Both the position numbers and the translations under genes were made by a program. Positions 37,174-46,690 of a stretch of 64,000 bases of DNA are shown piece by piece. Numbering within the stretch: position 1 is the stretch's first letter; the number at the start of each line of letters is the position of its first letter. The notes under the pieces were generated by a model. The model was not told the DNA's origin and searched no databases. It was given only the letters and a program-made list of their open reading frames with translations. The DNA is from JAAYXE01 sp964391195 (lineage in GTDB: Bacteria > Chloroflexota > Anaerolineae > Anaerolineales > UBA4823), in the NCBI GenBank assembly GCA_964391195.1, contig CAYMLG010000014.1:1-64000 (forward strand). Direction: 5' to 3'.

Positions 37174-39336
37174 TTAATCTCCAGGCGGTACGAAATAGAT
37201 TAGAAAGTTCTTTGATTCCACCGTTGAGGGGTATTCGCTCATCCAGCCTTCGGGGTACATCAGGTGCAGGGTGAACTGCCCTTTCTCATCCTGGGGGTTG
37301 AGGATAAATAACTTGGGGCCGGGCTGTCCCTGGGTCAGCTCCAGGCGATCGACGAACATCTCGTAATCCCGGCCGGGGAACCCGGCGTTGAACGCCACCA
37401 GGCGGGTGTCCACCCAATGGGGGAAGCTCATCACCCAGACGTTATCCGGCTCGTGGAACGTCTCGACGAAATCCCGGGCAACCTTGCCCATCTCTGAACT
37501 GTTCCAGGATGAGAGGCTGTACTGGCGGGCGTAGCGGTCGAAGACCAGGTGATAATCCTGCAACGCGGAAAGGCCAAGGAGAAGTAGGGCCAGCGTCCAT
37601 CCGAGGCGCCTCCCCCCGGGTGCCCCCAGATGATCGGCCAGGCTGCGGACCAGGCTCTCGACCCCGACGCCGATGAGGATGAAAACGGGGACGATCGCCC
37701 CTGCGGTGCGGTTGAGGCTGGGGTTCTCGGCCGGAAAGGCCAGCGACAGGATCGACGGCAGCATCAGCAAAGGCACCGAGAGCAGCAGGAACAGATCCAG
37801 CCAGTGACGGCTGCGCAGGTAACGGGCAAAGACCAGGACCGAGCCGAGGAAATACAGGGCGGCGGCAACTGCGCTCAGGGCTGGGCGATGGGGGATGGAA
37901 TGCAGCCAGATCTCGCCGTTGTCCCAGAAGAACATCGTCTCGGCCCGCCACAGGTTGCTCAGGAAAATCAGCCAGGCAGGTCCGGGCAGCGGGCGCTCCC
38001 AATCGCTCAGGCGGGTGAACGCCCGGTAAGCGAACATCCCCGGGTTGTCCAGCGCGTAGCGCAGCAGGGGGAGAAAGACAATGAACGCGACCAGCGCCAG
38101 CAGCCCCAGCCGGTAGAGGGTCTGCAGGCGTTCACCCTGCGACCGGCGGTGCAGCAGGTACAGGCCGATCATGATCAGCACGACGAAGGGCACGATACGA
38201 AACGAGCTGTAGCCGTGCAAGCCCAGACCGAGGGATATGCCCGCCAGAATAAAATCGTTGCGGTTCGAGCGGCGCAGCCCGCGAACCAGGTAGTAGAGGG
38301 TGGGGGCCACGAACAGCGGGTAGAGCGAAAAGCGCAGGGCGATGCGGGTGATCACATTCGGCCAGTAAGCGATCCCGGCGAAGACTGCGGCCCACAACCC
38401 GGTCTGGCGGCTGCCGATCTCTTTCCCCAGTAAATAGATGTAGACGAGGGTCACCAGCCCGGCGATGGCGGTGCCGATTTTCAAGCTGAGGAAGGTGAGC
38501 CCGGTGCCAAACCATTGGGCCACCGCGGCGGTCAGGTAGAACTGGATGAACTCCCGGCCGGTATTGCGGGGGAAGAAGATGCGGGTATCGCCGTTGAGCA
38601 CGTCCAGCACGTCGAGCAGCTTTTCGGCGTGGTCGCTGTTCATCTGCGACGGGACTTGCGCTAACTGGCTGAGACGGAAGAAGAGCACCAACCCGGCGGC
38701 GGCTGCCAGCGCCAGCGCCCAGGGGGAGATGGTGATGCGCCAGGCGGGGCGGCGGACGAAATCCACCACCCTGGCGTAGGACAGCCGGGCAAACGGGTTC
38801 CCCTCCCAGAAGGCGGCCACGAACAGGCCCAACGCAACCACCCACACCAGGACATTGAACGAGGTGAACTGGTTGTCGCCAAAGAGGAGAAAAGCGGCCA
38901 GGGCGAGCGGGATGGAGAGGTTGAGCAAGAAGGGGCGCTGCAGCAGCCGCTCAGCGGCGGGCTCTTGCGCCTCGCGGATGGGGAGCCCCGGCAGTCGCCA
39001 TTCCCCCGATCCGTAGGACCAGATGATGGCCGCGGCGCTGAACAAATAGAGAAAAGCGCTCAGCCTCCAATCACGGTCGGGCTGGGGCTCCAGGGCGAAC
39101 TGGGCCACCAGGGCCAGCGCCAGGGCCAGCAGGCCGCGCCAGGGCCAAACCGCGGGCTTCACGACCGGGCGTTCGGGCGCTTGGACCGTCACACCCGGCT
39201 GGGCGGGAAGGGTAGAGGTCGCATCCGGCGGCATAGCCGGCGGCATTTCTGGCGATACTTCCGGGATTTGCAGCGGCCCGTACTTCCAGGGGAAAAGCCT
39301 GGATTTTACGTAATCGAGAACAGTTGGTTCGTCCAA
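37174..39336 (-). CDS. GT39-like polytopic glycosyltransferase
   Basis: 720 residues. A cytosolic Pro-rich N-terminus (about 1-65) is followed by some 13 helices. The first periplasmic loop, around SQLAQVPSQMNSDHAEKLLD, contains the Asp-His-Ala-Glu pattern expected for the catalytic acid pair. NTGREFIQFYLTAAVAQWFG and NRTAGAIVPVFILIGVG are further recognisable GT39/ArnT-like segments. The C-terminal ~110 residues are soluble. A sugar from a polyprenyl-phosphate donor is the expected substrate. The gene is 29 bases upstream of the fusion protein gene on the same strand. Confidence 0.83.
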   Translation of the reverse strand: MDEPTVLDYVKSRLFPWKYGPLQIPEVSPEMPPAMPPDATSTLPAQPGVTVQAPERPVVKPAVWPWRGLLALALALVAQFALEPQPDRDWRLSAFLYLFSAAAIIWSYGSGEWRLPGLPIREAQEPAAERLLQRPFLLNLSIPLALAAFLLFGDNQFTSFNVLVWVVALGLFVAAFWEGNPFARLSYARVVDFVRRPAWRITISPWALALAAAAGLVLFFRLSQLAQVPSQMNSDHAEKLLDVLDVLNGDTRIFFPRNTGREFIQFYLTAAVAQWFGTGLTFLSLKIGTAIAGLVTLVYIYLLGKEIGSRQTGLWAAVFAGIAYWPNVITRIALRFSLYPLFVAPTLYYLVRGLRRSNRNDFILAGISLGLGLHGYSSFRIVPFVVLIMIGLYLLHRRSQGERLQTLYRLGLLALVAFIVFLPLLRYALDNPGMFAYRAFTRLSDWERPLPGPAWLIFLSNLWRAETMFFWDNGEIWLHSIPHRPALSAVAAALYFLGSVLVFARYLRSRHWLDLFLLLSVPLLMLPSILSLAFPAENPSLNRTAGAIVPVFILIGVGVESLVRSLADHLGAPGGRRLGWTLALLLLGLSALQDYHLVFDRYARQYSLSSWNSSEMGKVARDFVETFHEPDNVWVMSFPHWVDTRLVAFNAGFPGRDYEMFVDRLELTQGQPGPKLFILNPQDEKGQFTLHLMYPEGWMSEYPSTVESKNFLIYFVPPGD

Positions 39337-39342
39337 TCGAAG

Positions 39343-40179
39343 CTACCCCCTTTTTCTGGCAATATAGAACGAATACACGCCGTCTTCACGCACCGGCGGC
39401 TGCTCGTAATAGGGCTTCAGATAGCGGTAAGTGAGCGCCAGATTCCAGCGGGTGGGGGCGATCACCCACCGCCCGGTGAGCTTGCGGGCGACCAGAGATG
39501 GCAGCCCGAAGTAATGTCCCCATTCCAGCACGCGCAGCGCTTCCGGAGAAAAGTAGTGCCAGTAACGCACCAGCTCGAAGCCGGCGCGGTCCAGGCGTTC
39601 CTGCCACACTTCCGGCGGGTCACAGTGGTGGTGACGGGAAATGCGGTTGAAGAAATCCCGGTAAGCACGGGCCAACGAGCGCAGCCCGATCCGGTCCAGG
39701 AAGCGGGCCACCGACAGGCTGGGGAGGAAGTTGTGGTTGGGGACGCAGAAGACGAATGGAGCGCCCGGCTGCAGGACGCGGGCGGTTTCGACCAGCACTT
39801 CCTGCAGGTGAGGGATGTGCTCCAGGACCGAGTTGCTCACTGCACTGGCAAAGTGGCCCCCGGGGAAGGGGATATGGGCGGCGTCTCCCTGGATCACCAG
39901 GCGGTAAGCGCCCCTCCCGGCGGCTTCACGCACCGGGCCGGTCCAGGGGTCGATCCCGGCATCCAGGGGGTGGTCGAAAGCCAGGCTGGCGAAGTGCCCA
40001 TCGCCACAGCCCACGTCAAGGACCGGTCCGGGCAGGTCGATATCGAGGTAGAAGCGGGCTTCCACCGCCCGCAGCAGCGAGCGGAAGTAGGGCAGGTCGC
40101 GCAAATGCAGCCAGAGGAAATCCTTCTCTGGCCGTGGGGTTATCTGGGCTGCTGTGCGTAACGGACTCAGGTCTTCCAT
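39343..40179 (-). CDS. Class I SAM-dependent methyltransferase (glycan context)
   Basis: 278 residues. Motif I LDVGCGDGHFASLAF (about 54-68), GIDPWTGPVREA for the acidic ribose contact, GDAAHIPFPGGHFASAVSNSVLEHI for motifs II-III, then FCVPNHNFLPSL. It is a Methyltransf_11-type enzyme. The C-terminal half is long and aromatic, often seen in methyltransferases acting on lipid-linked sugars. It lies 6 bases before the GT39-like gene at 37174, so the two are probably co-transcribed. Confidence 0.88.
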   Translation of the reverse strand: MEDLSPLRTAAQITPRPEKDFLWLHLRDLPYFRSLLRAVEARFYLDIDLPGPVLDVGCGDGHFASLAFDHPLDAGIDPWTGPVREAAGRGAYRLVIQGDAAHIPFPGGHFASAVSNSVLEHIPHLQEVLVETARVLQPGAPFVFCVPNHNFLPSLSVARFLDRIGLRSLARAYRDFFNRISRHHHCDPPEVWQERLDRAGFELVRYWHYFSPEALRVLEWGHYFGLPSLVARKLTGRWVIAPTRWNLALTYRYLKPYYEQPPVREDGVYSFYIARKRG

Positions 40180-40191
40180 GAATACGGGAAT

Positions 40192-40231
40192 TATATTTCT
40201 ACTCGCTCACATGCGGGTGAGTAGAAATATA
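40192..40231. repeat. 13-bp inverted repeat between glycan genes
   Basis: tatatttctactc (40192-40204) and gagtagaaatata (40219-40231) are perfect arms with a 14-base loop. It lies between the glycosyltransferase stop at 40237 and the methyltransferase start at 40179. No T run follows on the minus strand, so it is not a canonical terminator; an operator or an RNA-stability element is possible. Confidence 0.6.
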
Positions 40232-40236
40232 AAAAA

Positions 40237-41406
40237 TTAACCTTTCCTTTTAATCTCAAGCAGTTCACCGAACAACCGCTCGTACTCGGCCGCGATGGTG
40301 TCAGGGGCAAAACGGCGGGCGATCTCCTGCGGATCGCGGCGGTAGTTCTCCGGGTTGGAGAGGATTTTCAGGATAGCCTCCGCCAAGGCAGCCGCATCAC
40401 CGATGGGGGTGACTTCGCCCATCCCGGTCGTGTACACCGGCTGGCGGACTCCAGGCAGGGAGGAAGCGACACACGCGGCCCCGTTCATCATGGCTTCGAT
40501 CTGCACCAGGCCGAAGGCTTCGGTCGAATTAAGGCTGGGGACGACCAGGATATCCAGGTTCGGATAGAAGGCCGACATCTCGGCCGGGTCAAGCACCCCT
40601 AAGAATTCCCAGTGGCCCTCCTGCTGATAGCGGCGGATGGTGGGCATAAGGCGGTCGAAATATTCCTGTTCGCCCAGCACATCCTGGTACTGGCCGGCAT
40701 ACAGCACCTGGGCGTTTGGATACTGTTCCAGAATGCGGGGAAGCGCCTCGAGCAGCACCTCCACCCCTTTTTCGGCGGCGAAGCGGGCCGCCATGCCGAT
40801 CACCGGGCGGCGCTGGCGGGTCCCGTGCTTGTGGGCAAAGGCTTCTATCTGCTCCTGGGCGGCTGGCGGCAGTTCGACCGGCGGGGGGATGATCTTCAGT
40901 TTGGATTGGTAGCGGGAGAGGAAGGTTGAATGGTCGGCGTAGTCTTGCGTATAGGTAACGATCCGGTCGGCCAGGCGAGCCGCGGCGTGGTTGGCAAAGT
41001 GCACAACCTGGTTGACTACGGCGTTGAGAGGGCCCGGCGGGAGCAGCAGGTCGCAGTGATAGGTCAGCACGGTGGGCCTGTTGGCCAGTTGGGCGCGCAA
41101 GGCTACCCCGGGTGCATCGAACTGCGGCAGGTGAAGCTGCACCACATCGTTCTCCAGCACCAGGCGGGTGGCGATCAGGCCGAAGGTGGGGGCAATCACT
41201 CCCTTGCTCACCCGAAAGACAACCGGAGCGCGGACGATGCGGACCCCGCCACGGAATTCCTGGCGGGGGAGGTTGTTCTGGTACTGGCTGGTAAATACGG
41301 TCACCTGGTGGCCGCGACGCGCCAGGGCTTTCGCCAGGCGTTCGGCGTAGATGGTCAACCCGCTGGTGTGTGGGCGGTAATAGGTCAGGACGGTGAGGAT
41401 GCGCAT
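40237..41406 (-). CDS. GT4-family glycosyltransferase
   Basis: 389 residues with the GT-B fold of family 4. The N-terminal domain has TYYRPHTSGLTIYAERLAKALARRG split over the acceptor site (Gly loop), and the C-terminal domain has GMAARFAAEKGVEVLLEALP, then LDILVVPSLNSTEAFGLVQIEAM, where the EX7E-type motif E-A-F-G-L-V-Q-I-E contacts the nucleotide sugar. It is a retaining cytosolic enzyme adding hexoses to lipid-linked or other acceptors. It is 12 bases downstream of the epimerase gene, in the same operon. Confidence 0.92.
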   Translation of the reverse strand: MRILTVLTYYRPHTSGLTIYAERLAKALARRGHQVTVFTSQYQNNLPRQEFRGGVRIVRAPVVFRVSKGVIAPTFGLIATRLVLENDVVQLHLPQFDAPGVALRAQLANRPTVLTYHCDLLLPPGPLNAVVNQVVHFANHAAARLADRIVTYTQDYADHSTFLSRYQSKLKIIPPPVELPPAAQEQIEAFAHKHGTRQRRPVIGMAARFAAEKGVEVLLEALPRILEQYPNAQVLYAGQYQDVLGEQEYFDRLMPTIRRYQQEGHWEFLGVLDPAEMSAFYPNLDILVVPSLNSTEAFGLVQIEAMMNGAACVASSLPGVRQPVYTTGMGEVTPIGDAAALAEAILKILSNPENYRRDPQEIARRFAPDTIAAEYERLFGELLEIKRKG

Positions 41407-41418
41407 GGACGGGACTTT

Positions 41419-42444
41419 CTACGTGAACAGCTCGCGGTTGGCTTTGACCCATTCGACCAGCCGCCGGACGCCCTCTTTCACCGTCACCTTAGGCTCCCAG
41501 CCGAGCTCCCGGCGGGCCTTGTCGATGTCGGAGACGAAGATGCGCTGGTCGCCAGGCCGCCAGTCGCCCCGGCCGGTCTGTAATGTTTTCCCCAGGTTTT
41601 CCTCCAACACGGGGCGGAATTCGGTCCAGATAGAAATGGCGTTCTCCGGACCGCCGCCGATGTTGTACACTTGCCCGGCGCTGGTCGCGATCATCTCCAG
41701 GGCCAGGTCATAGGCGTCCAGGAGGTCTTCGACAAAGAGCAGGTCGCGCACTTGTTTGCCATCCCCGTAGATGGTCACCGGGCGATCCAGCAGCCCGGCA
41801 ATCGCGAACCAGGCGACCCAGCCCTGGTCTTCGATGCCGAACTGGCGGGGGCCGTAGATGCAGCTCTGGCGGAGGACGACCGTGGGCAGGCCGTAGATAC
41901 GGTGGTAATCGCGCACATACTGGTCGCCGGTCCCTTTGGAGCAACCGTAAGGTGAGTGGAAATCGAGCGGCTGTGTCTCCGGTACGCCACAGGCGAGCTG
42001 GGTGTACTCATAGCGGGTAGCAGTTTCGCGCACGCCCACTTCTTCCATACCGCCGTACACTTTGTTGGTCGAGGCGTAGAGCACAACCGGGAGGCGCTCG
42101 GATAGGCGGGCGGCTTCCAGCACATTGAATGTGCCCAGGGCGTTGATCTCGAAGTCCTCACGCGGGTGAAGCACGGAGGTGGTCACCGCAACCTGGGAAG
42201 CCAGGTGGACGATGACATCCGCCTGGCGGGCGGCGGCAGCCAGCAAGGAAGCATCGCGCACATCCCCGGTGATCAGGCGGAACGAGTCGCCGTAGGTCTC
42301 GCGCAGCCAGCGCAGGTTCAACGGCGCTCCGGCCCGTGAGAGGTTATCGTAAATGGTCACCTGTTCCCCGCGCTGCAGCAGGCGAGCTACATAGTTGGAG
42401 CCGATGAAACCGGCGCCACCGGTAATCAGATAATGACGCTGCAT
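41419..42444 (-). CDS. NAD-dependent sugar epimerase (CDP-paratose 2-epimerase-like)
   Basis: 341 residues from the ATG at 42444 (GGAG six bases upstream). The N-terminal NAD site is TGGAGFIGSNY (GxxGxxG), then HLASQVAVTTS and LYASTNKVYGG; the catalytic Tyr-Lys is in SPYGCSKGTGDQYVRDYH. LRQSCIYGPRQFGIEDQGW is characteristic of the CDP-paratose/tyvelose epimerase-like branch of the extended SDR family, so a 2-epimerase acting on a nucleotide-linked deoxysugar is the best guess; UDP-glucose 4-epimerase-like activity cannot be excluded. Part of the glycan operon. Confidence 0.85.
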   Translation of the reverse strand: MQRHYLITGGAGFIGSNYVARLLQRGEQVTIYDNLSRAGAPLNLRWLRETYGDSFRLITGDVRDASLLAAAARQADVIVHLASQVAVTTSVLHPREDFEINALGTFNVLEAARLSERLPVVLYASTNKVYGGMEEVGVRETATRYEYTQLACGVPETQPLDFHSPYGCSKGTGDQYVRDYHRIYGLPTVVLRQSCIYGPRQFGIEDQGWVAWFAIAGLLDRPVTIYGDGKQVRDLLFVEDLLDAYDLALEMIATSAGQVYNIGGGPENAISIWTEFRPVLEENLGKTLQTGRGDWRPGDQRIFVSDIDKARRELGWEPKVTVKEGVRRLVEWVKANRELFT

Positions 42445-42527
42445 GTACATCTCCATCGATCCCGTTCCCCGCTGAGCTTGCCGCGCTGCGTTTGTGCGCC
42501 CGTTGCGGCAGCCTGAGGGGAGGCGGG

Positions 42528-43592
42528 TTATACGTTCTCTTGAGAGGCCTGAACCCGGCGGATGCGGTCGTACAGGCCGGTCAGCGATTGGCCGTCTCGG
42601 GCCAGGGCGTAGGCGCCGAGCAAGCCGTTGATCACATAGTTGAATAAGTGCGTCGTCACGGCAAAGGCCAGTGAGACGGATGGATCCAGCCCGAACAGGG
42701 CCAACGACCCAACGAGGGAGAGCTCGAGCACGCCGACTGCCCCGGGCGAAGAAGGGGCGGCGATGCCCAGGGCGCCCACGCCCAGGCTAAAGGCGGCCCA
42801 CAGAAAGTGCGCCCCGGGGAAGAAAGCCAGCAGCAGCACGTAGTATTGGAAGGCGGCGATGCCCCAATCGAGCGTCACCCAGGCCAGCGCCAGGAGGAAG
42901 CGCCTGCCCCGGGTCAGCACGCCCAGGCCGGAGAAGAAGGCCAGCAGGCGTTCGGCGCCCACCCGGCGCAGGAAGGGCCAGCGCTCGGATAAGGCCGCGA
43001 AGCGGCGCACTGCCCAATCCCGGCTGCGGGCCAGGGCATAGAGCAGGGCCAGGCCGATCGTGACCAGGCCGGCCGTGATCCAGGCTGCCTCGCGGGCCCA
43101 GGTTGCGCCGACCACGAAGGGCAGGGTGCTGAGCAGCAGGCCCGCGGCCAGCGCCAGGTCGAGCACTCGCTCGATGATAATGGTTGAAAAGACCTGCCAG
43201 AAGGCGAGATTAGCCTTCTGGCCGAGCAGGAAGGCCCGGCCGACCTCGCCCAGGCGGAAAGGCAGCACGTTGTTCAGCAGGTAGCCTTCTGTGATGGTGA
43301 AGAAGACCTGCGGATAAGTCGCCTGTTCCTGCAGCAGGGTGCGCCACGCCAGGCTGCGCACCGCCAGCCAGACGAACGCCAGACCCAGGGCCGCCAGCAC
43401 CAGCCGGTAGTCCGCCAGGCGCAAGGCCTGGACCATCTCCCCCAGATCGGCAAAATAAAAAACGACGGCCAGGGAGAGCAGGCTTACCACCAGGCCGGGG
43501 AGTAAACGCTTCCAATCTGTCGAAGAGGCGGTTATATTATTCCTCCCCAACCCGCAGTACGGCCAAAAATGCTTCCTGGGGGATTTCGACAC
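42528..43592 (-). CDS. Lysylphosphatidylglycerol synthase TM / flippase-like (UPF0104) protein
   Basis: Up to 354 residues, about eight helices. Family features: VFYFADLGEMVQALRLADYRL near the first helix pair, NNVLPFRLGEVGRAFLLGQKA (conserved polar loop), and AAPSSPGAVGVLELSLVGSLAL near the end. Related proteins (AglD-type, MprF N-terminus) move or modify lipid-linked intermediates. The start is uncertain: the ATG at 43592 would overlap lepA by 56 bases; a TTG at about 43553 or a start near 43540 is possible, since GGGGAGG lies there. Confidence 0.8.
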   Translation of the reverse strand: MSKSPRKHFWPYCGLGRNNITASSTDWKRLLPGLVVSLLSLAVVFYFADLGEMVQALRLADYRLVLAALGLAFVWLAVRSLAWRTLLQEQATYPQVFFTITEGYLLNNVLPFRLGEVGRAFLLGQKANLAFWQVFSTIIIERVLDLALAAGLLLSTLPFVVGATWAREAAWITAGLVTIGLALLYALARSRDWAVRRFAALSERWPFLRRVGAERLLAFFSGLGVLTRGRRFLLALAWVTLDWGIAAFQYYVLLLAFFPGAHFLWAAFSLGVGALGIAAPSSPGAVGVLELSLVGSLALFGLDPSVSLAFAVTTHLFNYVINGLLGAYALARDGQSLTGLYDRIRRVQASQENV

Positions 43593-45336
43593 TCCCCACC
43601 ATCTTCATCCGCTTCTTACCCTTCTTCTGCTTCTCGAGCAGTTTCTTCTTGCGGGTAATATCGCCGCCGTAGCACTTGGCGAGCACGTCTTTGCGCAAGG
43701 CCTTCACGTTTGCCCGTGAGATCACTCGTCCAGAAGCATAAGCCTGGATGGGGACCACGAACAACTGGCGCGGGATGATATCTTTGAGCTTGGAGATGAT
43801 CGCCTGGCCTTTGTGGTAAGCATCGTCTTTGTGTACAATCGTCGCCAGGGCATCCACCGGCTCATCGTTGACCAGGATCTCCAGCTTCACCAGCGCGTCC
43901 GGCCGGTATTCGGCGAACTGGTAGTCCATGGAGGCATAGCCGCGGGTGCGGGATTTCAACTGGTCGAAGAAATCGACGATCAGCTCGGACAGGGGCACCT
44001 CAAAGTTGAGCTGGACCCGGTTGGGGGCTGGGTAGTCCTGGTCGATGAAAATCCCTCGCCGCTTGGTGACCAGTTCCATCACCGTGCCGTAGTATTCGGT
44101 TGGGGTGAAGATCTGCACCTTCATCCAGGGCTCACGGATTTCGGCGATGGTGCTCTCATCAGGCAGGTCGGCTGGCGAGTCGATGGTAATCGTCTCCCCG
44201 TTCAGCCGCACGACTTCGTACTCCACCGAGGGGGCGGTCATGATGATGTCCAGGTCGTACTCGCGCTCCAGGCGTTCCTGGATGATCTCCATGTGGAACA
44301 TGCCCAGGAAGCCGCAGCGGAAGCCGAAGTTCAGCGCCTGGGAGGTCTCCGGCTGGTAGACCAGGGAAGCATCGTTAAGCTGGAGCTTTTCCAGGGCGTC
44401 TTTTAGATCCTGGTAATCTTCGCCTTCTACGGGGTAGATACCGGCAAAAACCATCGGTTTGACCTGGCGATAGCCGGGTACCGGCGTTGGGGCGGGTTGA
44501 GCGGCCAGGGTCAGGGTATCGCCGACCCGGCACTCGCGCACCGTCTTGAGCCCGGTGGCCACATAGCCCACTTCGCCGGCGGACAGACCGGAAGTTGGAC
44601 GCAGGTTGGGAGAGAAGATGCCCACTTCGATCGGTTTGAAGTCGGTCCGGCTGGCCATCAGGCGCAGGGTATCGTTCGGGGTAATCTTCCCATCCATCAC
44701 GCGCACGTAGGCCACCACGCCCTTGTAGGGATCGTAATGCGAGTCGAAAATGAGGGCTCGCAGAGGTCCGCCGGCATCTCCCTTGGGGGGTGGGACCTGT
44801 TGGATGATGGCCTCCAGGACGGCGTTGATGTTCGACCCCTCCTTCGCAGAGATGCGGATCACGCTCTCGGGATCGCTGCCCAGCAAATTACTGATTTCTT
44901 CCGCCACTTCGTCGGGATGAGCGGAGGGCAGGTCGATCTTGTTGATCACCGGGATGATCTCGAGATCGGCCTCGAGGGCGGAATACAAGTTGGCCAGGGT
45001 TTGGGCTTCCACGCCCTGGCTGGCATCTACCACTAAGAGCGCGCCCTCACATGCATACAGGGCGCGGCTGACTTCGTAACCGAAATCGACGTGGCCGGGG
45101 GTGTCGATCAGGTTGAGCTCATAGGTGTTCCCATCCTGGGCTGTGTACATCATGCGCACCGCCGAGGCTTTGATGGTCACACCTTTTTCGCGTTCCAGCT
45201 CCATGCTGTCCAGCACCTGGCTGGTCATTTCCCGGTCGGAAATCGTGCCGGTTAACTGGAGCATGCGGTCGGCCAGGGTGGATTTCCCATGGTCGATATG
45301 GGCTATAATCGAAAAATTGCGGATATGTTCGGTCAT
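43537..45336 (-). CDS. lepA: Elongation factor 4 (LepA)
   Basis: 599 residues from the ATG at 45336. GTPase motifs: AHIDHGKSTLADR (G1), DTPGHVDFGYEVSRAL (G3) and NKIDLPSA (G4). The C-terminus carries the LepA-specific domain (KLKDIIPRQLFVVPIQAYASGRVISR, KKLLEKQKKGKKRMK). LepA acts on translating ribosomes. On the minus strand a -10-like TATACT lies 12 bases before the ATG, without a Shine-Dalgarno sequence, consistent with a very short leader. Confidence 0.97.
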   Translation of the reverse strand: MTEHIRNFSIIAHIDHGKSTLADRMLQLTGTISDREMTSQVLDSMELEREKGVTIKASAVRMMYTAQDGNTYELNLIDTPGHVDFGYEVSRALYACEGALLVVDASQGVEAQTLANLYSALEADLEIIPVINKIDLPSAHPDEVAEEISNLLGSDPESVIRISAKEGSNINAVLEAIIQQVPPPKGDAGGPLRALIFDSHYDPYKGVVAYVRVMDGKITPNDTLRLMASRTDFKPIEVGIFSPNLRPTSGLSAGEVGYVATGLKTVRECRVGDTLTLAAQPAPTPVPGYRQVKPMVFAGIYPVEGEDYQDLKDALEKLQLNDASLVYQPETSQALNFGFRCGFLGMFHMEIIQERLEREYDLDIIMTAPSVEYEVVRLNGETITIDSPADLPDESTIAEIREPWMKVQIFTPTEYYGTVMELVTKRRGIFIDQDYPAPNRVQLNFEVPLSELIVDFFDQLKSRTRGYASMDYQFAEYRPDALVKLEILVNDEPVDALATIVHKDDAYHKGQAIISKLKDIIPRQLFVVPIQAYASGRVISRANVKALRKDVLAKCYGGDITRKKKLLEKQKKGKKRMKMVGSVEIPQEAFLAVLRVGEE

Positions 45337-45797
45337 AAGCAACCAATAAGTATAACCGATTTTAGATCATTCCTTCTTTGAATAGAAAGGAATTTGTTAT
45401 TGGGGGTGGGGGCGGCGCGGCCGGGCAACGAAGTCGCGCAAACCCCAAAAACACCGTCACTACTGACAACATTTGTCTGCACACTGGTGGCTCGTTTGCA
45501 CCCACAAGTAGTCAGTGGAAAAAGTTGAGATTTCACGAATTTTGTGTTATTCTTTCTCTGAGGGATGTTCTTTTCGGTTAGAGGGCTTAGAATTTGCCCT
45601 GCGAGGGCTCGCTTAAAACGTACCCCGACCGAAGAGGCATCCCTTTTTTTATCCTGTTTCTAAAAAAGGCCATACTTCTGTGGATTTGGGCAGCTTTGCC
45701 GCCCGCATCCCCCTCAAAAATATTCGGTACTGAGAACATTCGCCTGCGTACGATGGATTCCGGATCTGCCCAGGTGAGGCAAAGGAGGGGCGTTATT
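45337..45797. other. Divergent intergenic region between lepA and SGNH hydrolase
   Basis: 461 bases. On the minus side it carries the lepA -10 box (45349-45354). On the plus side TTGAGA at 45525-45530 could be a -35 box, but no good -10 fits. The frame of the hydrolase stays open upstream to 45594, yet the strongest start is 45798; the in-frame ATG at 45753 has no ribosome binding site. No other gene seen. Confidence 0.4.
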
Positions 45798-46658
45798 GTG
45801 AGACGAAAACGCGCGCTAAGCAAAGCAGGCGTCTGGCTGGGCGCCGGCGGGATCGCTCTGGGTATCGGGGTGGGGGTGTGCCTGATGATATTGAGCCGAG
45901 GACGGCAATTGCGCGCATATGGGCCGGAGTCCGGCGGCGTAAAGCGGGTGGCGCTCCTGGGCGACAGCCTGACGATGGGGACCATGAGCTACAATTACGT
46001 CCGCTCTCTGGCCAGGCGCTTCGCCGGCTCGCCGGTCATTTTTATCAACGCCGGGATCAACGGAGATCTGGCTTATAATGCCCGGCTCAGGCTGCAGGAG
46101 GTGCTGGAATGTGACCCCGACATCGTCTTCGTTCTGATCGGGACGAACGATGCCCTATGCGCCCTGGATCCGGCGTTGAGCGTTTATCTCAAGCAGAGGA
46201 AGAAGCTGCCCCTCGAGCCGGACCTGGACTGGTACCGGGAAAACCTGACCGGAATCGTCCGCCGGTTGAAGCAAGCCGGAGTGCAGACGGTCCTCTTGTC
46301 GCTGCCGTTGATTGGTGAGGACCCAGAGTCGAATGCCGGGCTGTGCTCCCGGGCATACAGCCAGGTGGTGAAAGAGGTGGCTGAGGCGGAAGGGGCCGGC
46401 TACCTGCCGCTCAACGAAAGGCAGATCGAATATCTGGCATCCAGGGAGCGCAGCCCGCGAGGCGAAAGCCGGGAAACCTGGGAGCGCATCGCCCACACCG
46501 CCCTCCAGCGCTATGTGTTGGGGAGAAGCTGGGATGAGATCTCCGCTCGTAATGGCCTGGTTCTGACGACAGACAAAGTTCACCAAAACAGCCTGGGCGG
46601 CGAGATGATCGCGGCTTTGATCGCGGAGCATTTGGACGGCGAACTGCGAACGTCCTGA
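45798..46658 (+). CDS. Membrane-anchored SGNH/GDSL hydrolase
   Basis: 286 residues from the GTG at 45798, selected for AAAGGAGG upstream. A basic N-terminus and one membrane helix (about 10-30) anchor it. SGNH blocks: LLGDSLTMG (Ser nucleophile), NAGINGDLAYNAR (Gly), FVLIGTND (Asn) and TDKVHQNSLGG (Asp/His). The active site should face outside. SGNH enzymes of this layout often remove acyl or acetyl groups from lipids or polysaccharides; substrate unknown. Converges on tlyA. Confidence 0.9.
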   Translation: MRRKRALSKAGVWLGAGGIALGIGVGVCLMILSRGRQLRAYGPESGGVKRVALLGDSLTMGTMSYNYVRSLARRFAGSPVIFINAGINGDLAYNARLRLQEVLECDPDIVFVLIGTNDALCALDPALSVYLKQRKKLPLEPDLDWYRENLTGIVRRLKQAGVQTVLLSLPLIGEDPESNAGLCSRAYSQVVKEVAEAEGAGYLPLNERQIEYLASRERSPRGESRETWERIAHTALQRYVLGRSWDEISARNGLVLTTDKVHQNSLGGEMIAALIAEHLDGELRTS

Positions 46659-46690
46659 GACCGTGACCGGGTTTCCCCAACTCGCCGGGG

